A DNA stretch of 64,000 nt, from NCBI GenBank assembly GCA_030407005.1, contig JAUDYN010000004.1, positions 806,001-870,000 of the forward strand, in the 5' to 3' direction. Shown here piece after piece: positions 1 through 10,859 of the stretch. The DNA comes from Desarmillaria ectypa. Its lineage: Eukaryota; Basidiomycota; Agaricomycetes; Agaricales; Physalacriaceae. The notes below the pieces were generated by a model, which made no database searches, was not told the origin of the DNA, and worked only from the letters and a program-made list of their open reading frames with translations. How positions within the stretch are numbered: position 1 is the first letter of the stretch; every line of letters begins with the position of its first letter. A program made the translations under genes and the position numbers.

Positions 1-1290
1 CCCATAGGCATTAGAGAACTTATCATACAATAGTGCAGTGTTTGGAGAGATTTTTGGTGAATATGAGGATATCATTAAGATAGATAGTTACTTTTCCTCC
101 AGCAATGAGATCTTTGAAAATGTTGTTCATCATCCACTGGAATGTGGCTGATGAATTTGTAAGGCTGAAGAATATGACTGTAGGCTCAAAAAGATCTCAG
201 TTGGTTCTGAATGCAGCCTTTTCTTTATCTCCGTCTTGAATGTGTACATTGTTATATCCTCATCAGATGTCTAGCTTCGAGAAGTATTTTGTTTCTTATA
301 ACTTGTTGATGAGTTCAGAGATTAAGAGAAGAGGATAATGATTCTTGATCATCATTTCATTTAGCTTTTGGTAGTCTTGAACAGGCTATAATGAACCATC
401 CTTTTTCTTGATAAAGAAAAAGAGAGAGGTGAAAGGGGATTTAGAGGGATGGATTCATCCTGAGTCTAAATTCTTGTCGAGGAACTTGTCAAGTTGTTCT
501 TGTTCATTTCAGTTGAGTGGGTAAACCTTGCAGTCTAATGTCAATTTGGCATTGGGTATTAGCTCAATAGCATAGTCCCAGGGTTTGCAATCAGAGAGTT
601 TCTCAAAGATTTCTTTAGAGAATAAATCTCTGAAGCTCTGGTACTGAGGAAGTACTAATTCCTCAAATGTCTTTTTTGGTTTTCCTGCATTTGCAGCTGC
701 AGCCAACTCATTGGTATAGTGTACTGCTCATAGGATAAGTTTTTCTTGCATATTGACTGTAAGAATACTTTCACCTTCTTCTAGTTCTTCATCCCATCTG
801 TCTTCATTGTCCACATCAGGGAGAAGAAATGGAATTTTAACACAGTGGCAGCATCCAAAGGTCATTCAGCCTATTTTCCAATTAATCAGCAGATTATAGT
901 GTTTAAGCCAATTGTGGCCCAGATATACTATTTTAGAGCCTAAGTTCATGATGGCTAGCTTGATTCATTTGGTATGGTCTCCAATAGTCATACAGATTTC
1001 CACAAATTCAGTGATATTACTGTCCTTGTTATGGGTTTCATCTGTATTATAGACTGGGATTGGAGCAGCAGCCTTTTGGGTGTCCAATTGGTGTTCTTGG
1101 ACATAGCTTCAGTTGATAGAGCTACCTGTGCAGCCACTATCCAACAATGCTCAGGTTGTCAATGTCTTCTTCCCTATATAAGGAGCAAGTTGTATATCCA
1201 CCAGAAGGTCCTGACTAGAACTTTTGGTACTGCAGATGTACTAGATCAGTTCATGAAGTTCATAGAGCTGCTTTTAAGCTAGACTCTCTT
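1..1290 (-). pseudogene. Decayed pol of chromovirus copy 1: protease and partial reverse transcriptase
   Basis: Near 1100-1180 the minus strand encodes LLDSGCTGSS, the D-S-G active site of a retropepsin. A conserved linker at 509-706 contains the segment FRDLFSKEIFEKL and matches copy 2 closely. Between 1 and 480 the minus strand reads as the palm of a reverse transcriptase (segments [20 protein letters not shown] and TIYLNDILIF). The catalytic box is YLND instead of YLDD, so one of the two metal-binding aspartates has been replaced, and several in-frame stops precede it. The domain is cut by the window edge. It cannot encode an active polymerase. Confidence 0.85.
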
Positions 1291-2489
1291 CAGTCTGTAA
1301 GCTCTGTGTGAGCTCATCAGTGATCTCCCTGAGTCATTTAGGATAAACCTAAGTAGAGAGTATGGCTTTGGCAACAGCCAAGTTCTTGGTGGTATGAATA
1401 GTGTGTAAAGTCCAATCAACTCCAAAGGGTTTATATCACATGTGATTGGGTACTCCTATAACTGGCGGGATTTTGGAATTTGGTACCCCTTTGTTGGGCA
1501 GGATCAGTATTGGGGTTCTGGCTTTAGACTGTTTTGCCTTCCATTGTAGGAACACCATGTTATCCTCTTCATCGGGTACTTCAATGATGGTGGTAATTCT
1601 GCTGGAGTGCCCTCTTTTCACTGCCTGGGTGCTAGCAGCTTTCCCCTGTTTTTTGGCTTGCACTTGCACCTCTGATAAGATAGAAGTCTCAGTACTACCT
1701 TTCTTGGAGGTGTCAGCAGAGCTGTCAGGGCTGGGTCCTGTAGCAAATATGGATTCTATCATTGCCTTCAGATCAACCAACCCCTTCCCTCTAGCTAATC
1801 TGGGTAGCACATGGCTTGTCCTCTGACCAGTGTGGACCGATTCTTCCTGGAATTCTTATGAGTCAGATGTCTGTTTCATCAGATCCATCTGGACATCCTG
1901 AGAGTTGTCTTTCCAACTCATCGTAGGTCTTCTGATCTCTGTCTTGGGTCCTGGGTCTTCAGCCTTGGTGAGCGCTTATTTCCCCCAACAGCTCTGGTGA
2001 TGCTGGTTTTGGACTTGGCTCCCTAAACAGGGGCACAGAGGTGTTTGGCTTCAGAGGCCTGGGGGCATCCCATCTACTAACCCCAGTCTGTGGTTTTACC
2101 TGCATATCCAGTGAGCTCCACTATGCGAATGACTTGGTGGACTTTGTGGCAGTGCCAGCACTGCCTGGCAAATCCTGCACTTTGTCAGAGGCTTGGGATT
2201 CACTATAGATAGTTGTATCAGCATCTTTTAGGAGTGTGATGTACCTGTTCTTCTTTGATTCTTCAGGTGTTTTTGGCTTTAGAATCTGTAACAAAGTTAT
2301 ATTTTTTTACATATTTAAATATTTTATAATATATACATAAGTCTGACCTGCAAAAGCCAAGGACTCACCACTGGAGATACTGGTCGAGCAAGGGGAATCA
2401 AACCCTTGTCAATCTAGTCTTTTACCTTCTCAACCTTGGTCATAGGTGGTACCACTTTATTAATGGGCTCTACTGACTAAATGTCCCTG

Positions 2490-4450
2490 AACTTCTTTCT
2501 CTTGGGGCAGTCCTTCACCATATGTCCTTTCTCATTGCATCTGAAACACCTACCCTCCACTTTTCATCAATCAACTTCCATTGGCAGTCCTAAACCCCCA
2601 TGTGTTATCCATCAGCCTGTCCTGCTATCCCAGCTGGGACCCACATTGGCTGTCAGCTTTGGGGCCAAGAAACTTGTTGACCTAGCAGTGGCTTTGCCAC
2701 TAGGTTGATTGTACTGAGGGTTGGGGCAGGAATCCTTCTTCTGTCCATCCTGGGAAATGCCTGACATCTGATTGAACACCCATTTATACTGTCGTTCTTT
2801 ATATATATGCAAAATGCATTTCTTTCACTCTAGATAAGTATGTGAGATGTTGATGCTCATGTTTGAGATGAAGGTCATATAGAAGGTTGGTACTCCTAGA
2901 TGTACAGCCTTCACAATAGCACTGTGTTCATGCTCATCAGTCCTTCAGCCCACCAGCTTTGCTTCTTCTTCCAGCTTCTGGAAATAATAGGAGGTAGGCT
3001 GCATTCCCATGTGAAGGTTGAACATGCACTTTTCATGGACCTCCTCAATTGCAGGGTCTCTAAACTGGTGGGACACTATGTCAACAAAGTCTTCCCATGC
3101 AGGATAGCAGAAGTGAGTGAGGGTCCCATCATAGGCATCTTCAACCTAGAATTCAGGTCTCTTGTAGACCCACCAGTTCTTGGTGGCCTCTTTGAAGTGG
3201 GAGGTCATAAACAATACCAGATGCAATAGCAACTGGAAATAATGGTGGAACACCTCGAAATAGGTGATGCAGTCACTGACAAAGTGTTCTATATTATCAT
3301 GATCCTCCTTGAATGGCTTTAGAGATTGGATGAGGATTGGTTTGATCTCTAAGTAAGAGGCACCATTAGCAGTATTCCTGATGGGATTTAGTAAAGGGTC
3401 AGAAGGACTCTTTCTGAGAGGTGATCTTGGGATCAAATAATGATCTGGCTATGGGGCAGGATATCCTCTTAGAGGTTCCATTGGCCTCCCATACTCTGGC
3501 TCTTTCTCTTTTTCATTCTTGCAGAGATAGTCCTCCATCTTCTCCTTGTCACCTTCTTCTTTCATGAGTTCCTCATGCATCTTCTTGATGTGCTGTTCCT
3601 TTTTGGCTAATGTGAACCTAGTCTATTGCTAAAGTTCCTCCATTATGGCAGAGATTGACCCTGCAGAGGCAGTGCTTGATTCAGGTTCATCTTCTGCTTC
3701 TGCAAATAGAAGGCTTCCACCCTGATAGGGGTGGTAACCTTGTTGACATGCCTGATGCTGTGGTGGCAAGTCAGACAGGGGTTGTGGCTGCTGAGCTGGT
3801 GTATTGAGGGGGTAGTGTAGGTAATTCATATATTGAGGCTGGGAGTATCCTAGCCTGCCATAGTGTCCTATATCATATGTAAAAGTATCAAACCTGAGCA
3901 TCATACTCATCCTCTTCCTGCCTGTCAATCTTTATTCTCTAGAGTTGTTAAAGAGAGCAAGCCAGGTTCCATCACTCCTTAAATGTCTGAAGACAAAGTC
4001 CAGGTTCCAAGTCTCCTGCAGCAGGAGGATATAATTCTCAGTTCCTGTTGGCATATATCTAAGCTCAAATGGTGGTGCTCAGGTTGGATCCCTGTATAGG
4101 GTTGCCCCTGTTGAGTGCCAACCACTCATCCATGTCAGATTGGCACTTGGGCCAACCCATGCAGTTTTTGACATTGGCCTGCCATAGCTCTCAGATGGTG
4201 GCCCTGAAGGGGCTGAATAGAGTCCTGTCAATGTCAGAAAGCTTGGGCCAGTTGTAGTCAGCCCCATTGACATTGAAGAGACTGTCAGCAGGGAAGGGAG
4301 TAGTCATGGCCACAGTGTTAAGCTCATCATTAGAGTTATCGGAGAGCTTAATAATGGGGAGAGAGGAGGACTCCATTCCTCCTCTGGGCCAGGATCCTTG
4401 CTCCTGGGTATTATAGCCCCAGAGGCCATAGAAGTGGTTGCAATCCATTC
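2490..4450 (-). pseudogene. Decayed gag of chromovirus copy 1, with intact CCHC knuckle
   Basis: Successive minus-strand fragments match the gag of copy 2. The first is an N-terminal part at 4191-4448 with the segment SSSLPIIKLSDNSND. The second is a Tyr/Gln/Pro-rich part at 3629-3928 with QGYHPYQGGSLLFA. The third is a capsid-like part around 3146-3436. Near 2505-2560 the minus strand reads CFRCNEKGHMVKDC, a complete CX2CX4HX4C zinc knuckle used for genomic RNA binding. Frame changes and stops separate the pieces. Unlike copy 2, the knuckle itself is uninterrupted here. Confidence 0.82.
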
Positions 4451-4988
4451 TAGGATCATCAGGGTGTTGGGTTCCATCAGAACAATGAGAAACCAGATTT
4501 GGGGAGTTGGGATGGGGATGTTAGGGGAGAGAATATGTGAGTGGGGAGTCTCAGAATGTAGCCCATATATTCCTGATATATTTCTAGGTGATGGTGGGGG
4601 TGAGTTATTCTATTCAGTCATTGGAGGGCTCTGGGGTTGAGGCCCTTTCATTGGTGACCTTCTTAGAGGAGGAGGTATTTGCAAATTGGACTTGGGGGCA
4701 AGTGAATATTACCTCTTCTCAGATGACCAGTTAGATAAGAAAAGGCCTCTTAGGAGTGATATGTGAGGCACAGCAAGAGAGTGTTGGTGAAAGGTGGCAT
4801 GATCTCCACTCTTAGTAGAGGAGAGTATAGAGCTTCTCTTCATATGCTAATATGAAGAGAGCAGTAAAAATAATAAGAAAGATGGTGCCACCAATTGTGA
4901 CACTGAGAGTAATGGTTTTTTGGTTGTCATTTCTTCTAGCATGAGTCAGTGCTACTTTTATGGCTTGGCATAGAAGGAGCAGATGGAA

Positions 4989-5001
4989 ATCTTTTGACTA
5001 A
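4989..5001 (-). other. Self-priming primer-binding site of copy 1
   Basis: Immediately inside the 5' LTR, the minus strand reads TTAGTCAAAAGAT. It is perfectly complementary to the sequence at the predicted RNA start inside the same LTR (5137-5149 on the plus strand). This is the Tf1-type arrangement in which the 5' end of the transcript folds back as primer instead of a tRNA. Confidence 0.75.
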
Positions 5002-5397
5002 TATTATGATCCTGTCTAACACATGATCTTGAGACTAAGCATCACTCTTGGGCTGTCTCATATTCAGACAATCACTCTGATAAGAGGATGGCAGAGTCTT
5101 TGGATATATGTATAGTAGAAGGTATATAGATTAAATTTAGTCAAAAGATAGAGAGTATGTACAAAAACTACTCTACTTATATACTGAAGACATCATGCTA
5201 ATAATAGGTGAGATAATAGCATACATGCACGAAACTATTAGAGTCAGATGACTATAGTCCAGTCATAGTGAGGCTATTAGAAATAGATGAAATGTGAGAG
5301 GATTGATAGGACTGAATACCAGTGTTTGAGATGATGCATTAGTAATGTGTAAGCATTATGATATTAGATAAGATAAGATAATGGAAAAATCATAATA
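5002..5397 (-). repeat. 5' LTR of chromovirus copy 1
   Basis: The 396-bp LTR has perfect 7-bp inverted ends (TATTATG...CATAATA). In minus-strand orientation it holds a TATA box (TATATAAG, plus-strand 5176-5183), followed about 30 bp downstream by TATCTTTTGACTAA, the inferred RNA start and primer segment. Blocks such as the one around GTCTAACACATGATC match the LTR of copy 2. The ends read TA...TA rather than the usual TG...CA. Confidence 0.85.
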
Positions 5398-5399
5398 GT

Positions 5400-5640
5400 A
5401 GCCACTCTTATCAGTGAACTCCTTTTCAATCTTTGTTCAGGCCTTAGTGACTGTAAGGAGATGCTGAATCTTCATAGAGACTGAGTCAAAGATCTTCAAG
5501 AGCAGAAGGTTCTTGGCTACAGCCTCATCTTTCTCTCATTCATCTAGCTCAGCTATAAGAGCCATTGTGGGTGCAACAAGAGTGGGTCAGAGCTTTGATT
5601 TATCAAAGTGATCTCATTTCTCTTTGGCTTGGACACCAGT
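5400..5640 (-). pseudogene. Possible copia-type gag fragment (degenerate)
   Basis: One minus-strand frame reads as a nearly continuous protein if several TGA stops are ignored. It includes LIAELDE, then EAVAKNLLLLKIFDSVS, then KIEKEFTDKSGY. The spacing resembles the gag (UBN2-like) region of Ty1/copia elements, where an Ala/Leu helix is followed by a 'K-A-W-x-x-L-E-x-x-F' helix. I saw no LTR, integrase or reverse transcriptase of this type nearby, so this is at best a relic and the family assignment is an inference. Confidence 0.3.
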
Positions 5641-5820
5641 GGAAAAGCAGAGGTAGAAGATAGATCAGTTATTGCCAGATATGTTCAGTATGAGAACATT
5701 CAATAGTAGGCCTATAGTCAAGGCAGCAATGGTGGAAGTCATTGTGAATGTGAAGGATTAGATAGAGTAATTCTTGAGGCCTATAACCTCTAAGAATGTG
5801 ACATGCATTCATTCATAGAT

Positions 5821-5934
5821 CTAATAGAATACACTGTTAGCTAACTTGTAGATCTCACATAATATAGCAATAAGTGGAAATGTGGTGTATAAATCATAGT
5901 ACCTAATAAAATACACTGTTAGCTAACTTGTAGA
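5821..5934. repeat. Short direct duplication in AT-rich DNA
   Basis: A 32-bp sequence beginning CTAATAGAATACACTG at 5821-5852 recurs at 5903-5934 with one mismatch, an 82-bp offset. The following motif CTCACATAATATAGCAATAAG also recurs in altered form near 5990. The rest of 5640-6562 shows no gene I can recognise. Confidence 0.7.
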
Positions 5935-6562
5935 CTATAGGTATTAATTAGTAAGGTAAATGAGGTAGCATAGGTAGATACTCACTCTCACACAGCATAG
6001 TGATAAGCAGAAACATAGTGAGGGTGCTAGACAGCTTATATCCAATATATAAAGTCCATCCCAATATAAAGAGGTATACAGCTCAGCCAGCAGGATATGA
6101 CAGAGCTCATGCTTGCTAATCCAACAGAGATGATATTAAGCAGCTCTATGCCAATGTATAAAAAAGATGGCACTAAACCACAAGATACAAACAGAGCCTT
6201 CCAAGTCTCTAGGGGCTTTCTTGGTATGGAAGATGAGAGGTGAATGGTGAATAGAGGTGAGCACCTATTTAGCACAAACTTAGCAAAGAAGCAAATAGTA
6301 TATGATAATAAGTAAATGAATATTTTTAGTATATTTTTACTAATAAAAAAACTATCTCAGCCTGAGAGTCCTAGAAGAAAATGGTGTCCTGGATACCATG
6401 ATTCATTAATCAGAGGGAGAGAACTGGATATAGTTACCTGGAGTTTTGGTGGGTATACAACCCCATTATTACTGACAGAATGAATAATGAGGTTGTTGTC
6501 CTGATCTAATTGTGCCTAAAGTATTTCCTCAGTGTAGAGCTTTCTCTAATCTTCTATGGAGT

Positions 6563-6567
6563 GAGAG
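6563..6567. repeat. Target-site duplication GAGAG, left
   Basis: The 5-bp direct repeat GAGAG lies immediately before the 5' LTR and matches 15295-15299 immediately after the 3' LTR, as expected for Ty3/gypsy integration. Confidence 0.9.
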
Positions 6568-6978
6568 TGTTACAATTTTTCCATTTTCATCATGTCACAT
6601 CCATGACACAATCCTATCTAATCAACTGTTATCTCAACAGTCTTCACTTCATATCGACACATTCACTGATAACCACCCCAGTTTACACCAGTTGTCACCC
6701 TAGTTTACTTCTATTGGACCATGATCCATCTGACTTCAGCACCATTCCCTCATGAACTATATTGTTTTATCTATTAATAAATGCCATATTCACAGTATAT
6801 AAGTAGAGTAAAACCCACCATTGTACTCTATTTTCTGACTAAATTACATTCTTATACCTTCTACTATACACACTAAAGACCAAGCTAAAGCTCTCTTCAT
6901 GGGTGATTGTCCAAACACAAGACAGCCTTGAGAGCCCAAGCCTATGTCCTAAGTCACATGTTAGACAGGGCCATAACA
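6568..6978 (+). repeat. 5' LTR of chromovirus copy 2
   Basis: The 411-bp LTR begins TGTTACAATTTTT and ends GGGCCATAACA, with the inverted ends TGTTA/TAACA. It has a TATA box at 6796-6803 and the inferred transcript start near 6829. Only one CpG is visible (near 6655), and the 3' LTR has TG at that place. Confidence 0.96.
6796..6803 (+). promoter_or_regulatory. LTR TATA box (TATATAAG)
   Basis: TATATAAG lies in the 5' LTR about 30 bp before the segment (6829-6842) that pairs with the primer site. This spacing fits an RNA starting at that segment. The same box is kept in the 3' LTR and in copy 1. Confidence 0.7.
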
Positions 6979-6992
6979 TTAGTCAGAAGATA
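6979..6992 (+). other. Self-priming primer-binding site of copy 2
   Basis: TTAGTCAGAAGATA directly abuts the 5' LTR. Its reverse complement, TATCTTCTGACTAA, occurs exactly in the 3' LTR at 15145-15158 and with one C-to-T change in the 5' LTR at 6829-6842, just where transcription should begin. No match to an initiator tRNA-Met 3' end is apparent. This is the Tf1/sushi-style self-priming arrangement. Confidence 0.8.
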
Positions 6993-7141
6993 CATCCTGT
7001 TCCTTCTATGCTAGCCATAAAAGTAACAACCATTCATGCCCAAAGACAATAAATGAAACAACCAGCACACAATCACCCTCAGCACCACAATTGGTGGTAC
7101 TGCACTCTTAATACTTTTCACCACTCTTCTAGTATTGACAT

Positions 7142-9640
7142 ATGAAGAAGAAGCATATGCTCTTCTTCACCAAGAAAGATGATCCTGCTGTCTACAACCC
7201 CCATCCTGCCCACCAAGACATCCCGATCATGTCCTTCCCTGGAGAATACCCTCTGCCCAACTGGGAGAATGAGAGGAGGTCCCACTCACTCATCCCTGGG
7301 TCTGATTCACAAACTCCTCCACCAAGGAGAACACAGACCAACAGGGTATGACAAGGGCAGCTATTGCAGCAAACAGGCTAGAATGATCCATTCTCACCCC
7401 TGCCAAGGAATATGCATGGGACATATGGGCACAGATCGAGGACCCCCTGCCTCCATACTCTCTCCCACCTCATCCCCGTGCCTCTACCTCCACCCTCAGA
7501 CCACACAATTGATGGATTCCTCCCTGCTCCCATACCCCCTCCTCTGATGGGTCCTATAATGGGCTCTGACATCCTGACAATCCAGGGATGGATCAAAACC
7601 ACCCCTACAGGCCCTGGGCCAGAGGAGAAAAGTCCTGGCCTCAAGGAGGAACCAACTCATCTTCCTCTCTCCCTATTATCGAGCTCGCTGATGACTCTGA
7701 TGGGGAGTCTGACACCATGACCCTGACCACTTCCCAGCCCCCTGACAGCCTGTTCAATCCAGACAGGCCTGACTACAACTAGCCTGACCTCTCCAAGATT
7801 GATAGAGACCTATTTGGCCCCTTCAGAACCACTGCCTGGAACCTTCAATATGCCAACATCAAAAGCAGAATGGTCTGGACCAAGTCCAGACCTGACATGG
7901 ATGAGTGGCTAGCACTCAACCAGGGTGACATCATTCATGGCCTAAATCCAAGCACCACCATTCATACCTGCATCCATGCCAACAGGCATCAGAATCTTTT
8001 CCCCCCTGCTGCCAGGGACTTGGTACCTGAGTTACGTCCCTGAACAGTGGAGAAGCAGCAGGAACTGGAATGTTCTCTTCAAAGATTATGGCAACTAGAG
8101 GTTGACCAAGAGGAGGAGGATGGGTGAAATGCCCAGTTATGATATATTTACCTACAATACAGGTTACTATAGTGGGTTGGGATATCTCCAGCCCCAATAT
8201 GAAAATATCCCCGATTACCCCCCCAACACCCCAGTTGCAAGACCACAACCCTTGCCTGACTCGCCACCCTGCAGTTGGGCATGTCAACAAGAATACCACT
8301 CTTATCAGGGTGGTAGTCTTCTATTTGCAGGCATGGGAGAAGATATGACAACCAATACTGTCCCTGCAGAACCTGCCCCTGCAGAATCCTTCTACCTGCT
8401 GAAAAACACGGAGAAAGCCCAGCAACATATTAAAAACACATTAGCTGAAAAAGAGAAGTGCATTCAAGAAATGCATGCAGAACTTGCCAAAGAGGAGGCT
8501 GCCCAAGAAGGTATAGCAGACTACCTTCAGAATAGTGAGAAGAGAAAAGAACTGGAGCATGGGAGGCCGACAGAGCCCCCAAAAGGATACTTCAGATCGA
8601 GGCCAGATCAATATTCAATCCCAAGACTGCCCTCCAGTAAGGGTCCTCCTGACCCTATACCAAACTCCATCAGAAATGCACCTAATGATGCCCTATACCT
8701 GGGCATCAAACCCACCCTTGTCAAAGTCTCCAGCCTATTCAAAGGGGATCACAATGATATTGAATGCTTCATAGGTGATTGCATCATCTATTTCAAAGTG
8801 TTCCATCATTATTTCCAGGTGTCATCATACCTGGTGCTATTTATGACTTCTCACTTCAAAGGGGCTGCCAAGAATTGGTGAGTCTATAAGAGACTAGAAT
8901 TTTGGGTTGATAATGCCTATGATAGGACTATCACCCACTTCTATTATCCTGACTGGAATGACTTTGTTGACATGGTCTTACACCAATTCTGAGACCCCAC
9001 GATCAAGGAAATCCATGAGAAGCAGATGTTTGACCTGTGCATGAAAATGCAGCCTACTTCCCATTACTTCCAGAAGCTGGAAGAAGAGGCTAAATTGACA
9101 GGCTGATGGACTGATGAGAATGAGTGTGGTGCCCTGGTAAAGGCCATACATCTAGGAGTTCCCTTCTCCTATATAACCTTCATCTCTAACATGGGCATCA
9201 ACATTCCATGCTCATATCTAGAATGGAAAGAGAGAATTCTTTGAATGTATGAAGAACATCAGCAGAAATGAGTCTTTGACCAGACCACTAGTATGCCCTG
9301 AGACAGCCAGAAGAGAGACTCCTGCCCCAACCCCCCTCAATCACAGCACTCCAGCAGCAAAGCTGCTGCTGAGTGACAAGTTCCTCAACTCCAAAGTCAA
9401 GTGCTAATATGGGGGTCAGTCAGAATGCAGGTATGGGCTGATGGATGACATATGGAGAAGCAGGTAGGCCAATGAAAATTAACTGATGAAAGGCAGAAGG
9501 TTGATGCTTCTGATGTGATGAAAAAGGTCATATGGCTAAAGATTGCCCTAAGAGAAAGGAGTATAAGGACATTTGGTCAGTAGGGCCCACTAACAAAGTG
9601 GTGCCACCTATGACCAAGATCAAGGAAGCAAAAGACTAAG
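7142..9640 (+). pseudogene. Decayed gag of chromovirus copy 2
   Basis: An N-terminal fragment begins at 7142 (MKKKHMLFFTKKDDPA). A second fragment near 7588-7782 contains SSSLPIIELADDSDGES. The longest open stretch, 8102-8881, includes a Tyr/Pro-rich segment, a coiled-coil-like Glu/Lys-rich stretch and a capsid-like region ending FKGAAKNW. Near 9505-9560 is a CCHC knuckle (CX2CX4HX4C) with a TGA inside the first CX2C, where an Arg would be expected (the intact copy 1 knuckle has Arg there). Gag would form the virus-like particle and bind element RNA; here it is broken. Confidence 0.85.
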
Positions 9641-10859
9641 TCAACAAGAGTTTGATTCCCCTTGCTCGACCAAGCTTCCTCAAGGTGAATCCTCAGCTTT
9701 CATGGGTCGGACTAATATACATGCACCTAGACATTCTATGATAACAAAAAATATATATCTCATGACCTTACAGACTCCGAAGCTAAAGACCACTAAAGAA
9801 TTGAAAAAGAACAGGTATGTTACACTCTTAAACAAAACTGACATAGTTATATATAGTGAATCCTGAGCCTCCAACAAGGTGCAGGATTTGCCAGGTGGTG
9901 CCAGCATTGCCACAAAGTCCACCAAGTTAGCACAGCAAAGCTCACTGGATACACAGGTAAAACTGTGGGCAGAGGGTAGTAGGCAGGACTCCTTCAGACC
10001 TCCCAGAAGTCCAAATGCCCTAGTGCTTCTGATGAGTTGGGAGACAAGTCCACCAACCTCACCAGGGTTGGCAGGGGACCAGGACAGTGCCTCTCACCAA
10101 GGCCAGGATTGGGGCCACATGCTATCTGGCCTGGTTGGGAGAAACCCTGTAGTGGAGCTGACTGCAATACTGACAATGGGAAGGGCTGACATCCTATCCA
10201 GATTCACACCAGGCACCATGGCCAAGTACTCTGCCAGGACAGATAGTAGAAGCAGAATCTTGGACATCTCAAGCTGAGTCCAATCCCCTCTCAAGATTGT
10301 TTGGGTTCTGAAAGCAACCTAAGCCAAAGAACAGGGAGAAGCTGCTAGCACTCAGACAGTAAAAAGAGGGCAACAAACTCGGAACTGGGGTGCAAACTCC
10401 TGACCCGCTTCACCTCTGGCAGCTGACAGTGATATGAAAGGTTGGGTTAACACCCAGGGGAGTTACCTGAAGGATCTGAAAGTTCAGCTGAGTCTGACAA
10501 GATCTCAGTCTAGCTCCATCAAGAAAAGTACTAGCCAGAGATATGGTAGCAAGCCCCCTGATGCAGAGGAGAAGGTATTGGTTGAGCTGCTGGTATCAGC
10601 AGATCCCAACTCCGACAACACAGAATAAATGCCAGCTTTGCCATTTGGTTCTATAACAGGAACCATTGTTGACATCCCTGTTAATTGGAGTGCAACTGCC
10701 AAATTCCCATCACCAGTAGTACTCGCAACAGCCACAGGAAAGGAATCCACTAGTGCCCAGGTGGTAAAGAGGGGGCACTTCAACAAAACCACCATCATTG
10801 AAGTACCTGATGAAGAGGATGACACAGCATTTCTGCAATGAAAGGCAAAACAGTTCAAA

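Larger units (their letters stand above)
1..5397 (-). mobile_element. Truncated Ty3/gypsy chromovirus-like LTR retrotransposon, copy 1
   Basis: Read on the minus strand, the order is a 396-bp 5' LTR (5002-5397), a self-complementary primer site (4989-5001), gag with a CCHC knuckle, an aspartic protease with a DSGCTG motif, and the first part of a reverse transcriptase that runs off the left edge of the window. The 3' part (RNase H, integrase, 3' LTR) lies outside. Protein segments are clearly homologous to copy 2 at 6568-15294, but both are full of TGA/TAA stops, so the copy is dead. Its LTR is related to, but well diverged from, that of copy 2, so this is an older or sister family rather than a recent sibling. 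CpG dinucleotides are rare throughout. Confidence 0.88.

Noticed and set aside
1446..1826. Open plus-strand frame of 126 codons within copy 1
   Set aside because: It is antisense to the gag-pol linker of the minus-strand element, which has homology to copy 2; the plus-strand translation resembles nothing.
6979..6992. tRNA-Met primer site for the chromovirus
   Set aside because: The sequence next to the LTR does not match an initiator tRNA 3' end but matches the element's own RNA start, so the self-primed model was preferred.
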